A stretch of 64,000 nt of DNA, taken from assembly GCF_000317575.1 (NCBI RefSeq), contig NC_019748.1, forward strand, positions 2,996,501-3,060,500, given 5' to 3'. Of the stretch, positions 61,977 to 64,000 are shown in pieces. The notes below the pieces were generated by a model. That model did no database searches, was not told the DNA's origin, and saw only the letters and a list, made by a program, of their open reading frames with translations. The position numbers and the translations under genes were made by a program. How positions within the stretch are numbered: position 1 is the first letter of the stretch; each line of letters opens with the position of its first letter. Source of the stretch: Stanieria cyanosphaera PCC 7437. Its GTDB lineage: Bacteria; Cyanobacteriota; Cyanobacteriia; Cyanobacteriales; Xenococcaceae.

Positions 61977-64000
61977 ATGAAATTGCTTGCCTGGCAAACT
62001 ATAGTTTTTTCAAGTTTGAGTGTTAGTTTATTTCTAGCTCTTAGCCCTGCTCAAGCCCAAATTACTCCAGATAATACAGTTGATACTCAAGTAAATCAAA
62101 CTAATAATGTCTGGCAAATTGACGGAGGACAAACACGAGCAGGTAATTTATTTCATAGTTTTGAAAATTTTTCTTTACCTACAAATCAAACGGCTTTTTT
62201 TAATAATTCTGCTCAGATAACCAATATTATTAGTCGAGTTACAGGTGGTGCTTTATCTTCAATCGACGGATTAATTAAAGCCAACGGTGTAGCTAATTTA
62301 ATTTTGATTAATCCTAATGGAATTCAATTTGGTGCTAATGCCCGTTTAGATATCGGTGGTTCGTTTATGGGCAGTACCGCTAGTAGCGTAAAATTTGCCG
62401 ATGGTACTTTTTTTAGCGCTAATGAGCTTCAAACTCCTCCCTTACTGACCGTGAGTGTACCAGTTGGGTTACAGTGGGGTCAAGGTAATGGAGCAATCAA
62501 GGTTACAGGAGAAGGACATAATTTAAGTGAAGCTTCTGTCGGATTTTCTCCTTTCATTAGAGGTGAAGTTAACGGTTTAGAAGTAAAACCAAATCAGACA
62601 TTGGCACTTTTAGGCAATGGAATTACTCTAGAAGGAGGAACTTTAACTGCTGAAGGAGGAAAAATTGAATTAGGAAGTGTTGCTAACGGGTTAGTCAATT
62701 TCAATTTTAGCGACCAAGGTTTAACTTTTAGCTACGAAAATGTTGCAAATTTTGCTAATCTAGAAATGCGATCGCTAGCTTTAGTTGATACCAGTGGTAC
62801 GGGTAGTGGTACGATTAATCTACAAGGAAAGAATATTTCCCTTACCGATGGCTCAGTTGCTTTAATTCTCAACGAAGGCGAACAACCTGCTGGACAATTG
62901 ACGGCTGAAGCAACCGAAAGTATTACGATTAGTGGCACTAACCTTGACGGAGAGATTGGTAGTGGTTTGTACACCGAAGCTATTAGTAGTGGCAAAGGTG
63001 CAGATATTATCATTAAAACTGGGCAATTGAGCTTACAAACAGGTGGGGCAATTTTTGCTGATACTTTTAGTTCCGGAGCAGGAGGCAATGTTAGGATTGA
63101 TGCCTCTAACTCAATTGCCATCAATGGCTTTTCTTCGATCAACCCTAATACTTTTAGTATTATTACCTCAACTACTTTTGGTTCGGGAGATGCAGGAGAT
63201 GTAACAATTTCTACTCAAAGATTAACTGCTTTTGATGGCGGAAATCTTACTTCAACCACAGGAGGATTGCAAGGTACTGGCTCTGGTGGCAATGTTTTAG
63301 TTAATGCTAGTGAGCTAGTCGAACTAGTGGGTGTGACACCAGGAGTATTTACTCCTAGTCAAATTACCGCAGGAACAGGCGGTACAGGTAATGCAGGGAC
63401 AGTTACCATCAACACCCAAAAATTGGTCTTACGAGATGGGGGCAGAATTGATGCTTCTACCTTGGCAAGTGGCAATGCCGGTAGTGTGACGGTGAATGCT
63501 TCTGATGCAATCGAAGTCAGTGGCACTGTACCTAATTCTCTTAATCCAAGTTTGATCATTTCTTCTGCTAATTTAGTAGACAAACCTCTACGAGAACTTT
63601 TGCAACTACCAGACGCACCAAGTGGCAACTCAGGAGACGTAACTCTCAATACTCCAAAATTAAATATTACAGATGGAGCGCAAGTTACTGTCAGAAATGA
63701 TACGGTTGGGAATGCTGGTACTTTAAGAGTTAATGCTGATAACATTTTTTTGAGTAATCAAGGCAGTATCACCGCTACCACCAAAGATGGGATTGGGGGT
63801 AATATTGAGCTTGAGGCCAAAACAGTACAACTTAACAACGGACTGATTAATGCTTCCGTACTTGGCTCCGGAGGTGGAGGCACAATTAAGATTAAAGCAT
63901 CGGAATTAGTCGATGTCTTTGGTAGTGGTAATCAAGATTTGCGAGAAAATATTATCTTTCCTATCATCCAAGGAACAGTCGATCAAATTAATCCTACCCA
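61977..64000 (+). CDS. Two-partner-secretion adhesin / filamentous haemagglutinin N-terminal domain protein (partial)
   Basis: The frame runs open from the ATG at 61977 to the right edge, so about 674 residues are visible and the end is missing. A signal peptide (LLAWQTIVFSSLSVSLFLALSPAQA) is followed by a TPS domain: FHSFENFSLPTNQTAFFNN, ITNIISRVTGG, and the conserved NPNGIQFG motif. The remainder is repetitive beta-helix sequence rich in Gly, Thr, Ser and Asn (NAGTVTIN, GNAGSVTVNAS, SGDVTLN). Such proteins are exported through a TpsB/ShlB-type outer-membrane pore and act in adhesion, competition or surface formation. No partner pore gene is visible within the window. Confidence 0.9.
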   Translation, partial: MKLLAWQTIVFSSLSVSLFLALSPAQAQITPDNTVDTQVNQTNNVWQIDGGQTRAGNLFHSFENFSLPTNQTAFFNNSAQITNIISRVTGGALSSIDGLIKANGVANLILINPNGIQFGANARLDIGGSFMGSTASSVKFADGTFFSANELQTPPLLTVSVPVGLQWGQGNGAIKVTGEGHNLSEASVGFSPFIRGEVNGLEVKPNQTLALLGNGITLEGGTLTAEGGKIELGSVANGLVNFNFSDQGLTFSYENVANFANLEMRSLALVDTSGTGSGTINLQGKNISLTDGSVALILNEGEQPAGQLTAEATESITISGTNLDGEIGSGLYTEAISSGKGADIIIKTGQLSLQTGGAIFADTFSSGAGGNVRIDASNSIAINGFSSINPNTFSIITSTTFGSGDAGDVTISTQRLTAFDGGNLTSTTGGLQGTGSGGNVLVNASELVELVGVTPGVFTPSQITAGTGGTGNAGTVTINTQKLVLRDGGRIDASTLASGNAGSVTVNASDAIEVSGTVPNSLNPSLIISSANLVDKPLRELLQLPDAPSGNSGDVTLNTPKLNITDGAQVTVRNDTVGNAGTLRVNADNIFLSNQGSITATTKDGIGGNIELEAKTVQLNNGLINASVLGSGGGGTIKIKASELVDVFGSGNQDLRENIIFPIIQGTVDQINPT

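Noticed and set aside
62732-63745. Two long minus-strand ORFs (about 136 and 128 codons) near the right edge
   Set aside because: They lie opposite the uninterrupted TPS-adhesin frame, whose signal peptide and NPNG motif are clear; their Pro/Val-rich translations are shadows of the repeats.
1-64000. tRNA or rRNA genes
   Set aside because: I saw no cloverleaf-like GTTCRA/T-arm pattern or rRNA-like conserved stretch in the non-coding gaps by eye; a tRNAscan run would settle this.

Overview
The window comes from a cyanobacterium. The HIP1 octamer GCGATCGC recurs throughout, base composition is AT-rich, and several families are typical of cyanobacteria: an AMIN-domain TonB receptor, COP23, Ccs1/CcdA, DUF1636, a DUF6887/DUF6888-like pair and a two-partner-secretion adhesin. 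I cannot name the species; a low-GC unicellular or baeocyte-forming lineage is only a guess.

About 53 kb (roughly 0.3-53.1 kb) is an iron-acquisition island. Its core is a minus-strand assembly line of seven megasynthases, read from 44.2 kb down to 9.9 kb: FAAL-ACP-C-A-PCP; KS-AT-KR-ACP; C-A(Ser)-PCP-C; C*-A(Asp)-PCP-C**; half-C-A(Dab)-PCP; TubC docking-C-A(Orn)-PCP-C-TauD; C*-A(Asp)-PCP-reductase. C* and C** are condensation-like domains without the catalytic HHxxxDG motif. Stand-alone enzymes sit among or after them: a diaminobutyrate aminotransferase that should supply Dab, a SAM methyltransferase, a PKS-type aminotransferase, a type II thioesterase and an exported penicillin-acylase-family hydrolase. 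ExbB, ExbD, two FecCD permeases and a FepC/FecE-type ATPase follow. On the plus strand lie a decayed TonB-dependent receptor, an AraC/PchR-type regulator, an intact AMIN-TonB receptor, an Fe-siderophore-binding lipoprotein, a DUF1636 protein and an EntS-like exporter.

The predicted product is an acylated peptide, roughly acyl-(Orn/Dab-like)-C2 unit-Ser-(OH)Asp-Dab-Orn-(OH)Asp, released by reduction. This resembles the beta-hydroxyaspartate lipopeptide siderophores called cyanochelins, but the exact arrangement here looks individual. Both Asp modules have a split double-condensation layout. Only one keeps the fused TauD hydroxylase; the other protein stops exactly where TauD would begin, next to a small palindromic repeat.

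A second layer is a family of 28-bp GTAG...CTAC palindromes scattered through the cluster, mostly in frame inside genes. All six NRPS adenylation domains carry an insertion in the same loop between motifs A6 and A7, and in five of them it contains such a palindrome. A shared TGCAAATAAT motif, one copy inside a good Fur-box match, lies upstream of several of the iron transcription units.

From 53 kb onward the content is ordinary: a NIL-domain protein, a small overlapping gene pair, an IS1634-type element with a nonsense codon that truncated a PPC-like gene, the Ccs1/CcdA cytochrome c maturation pair, a TPR membrane protein, a COP23 protein and the start of a large two-partner-secretion adhesin that runs off the right edge.
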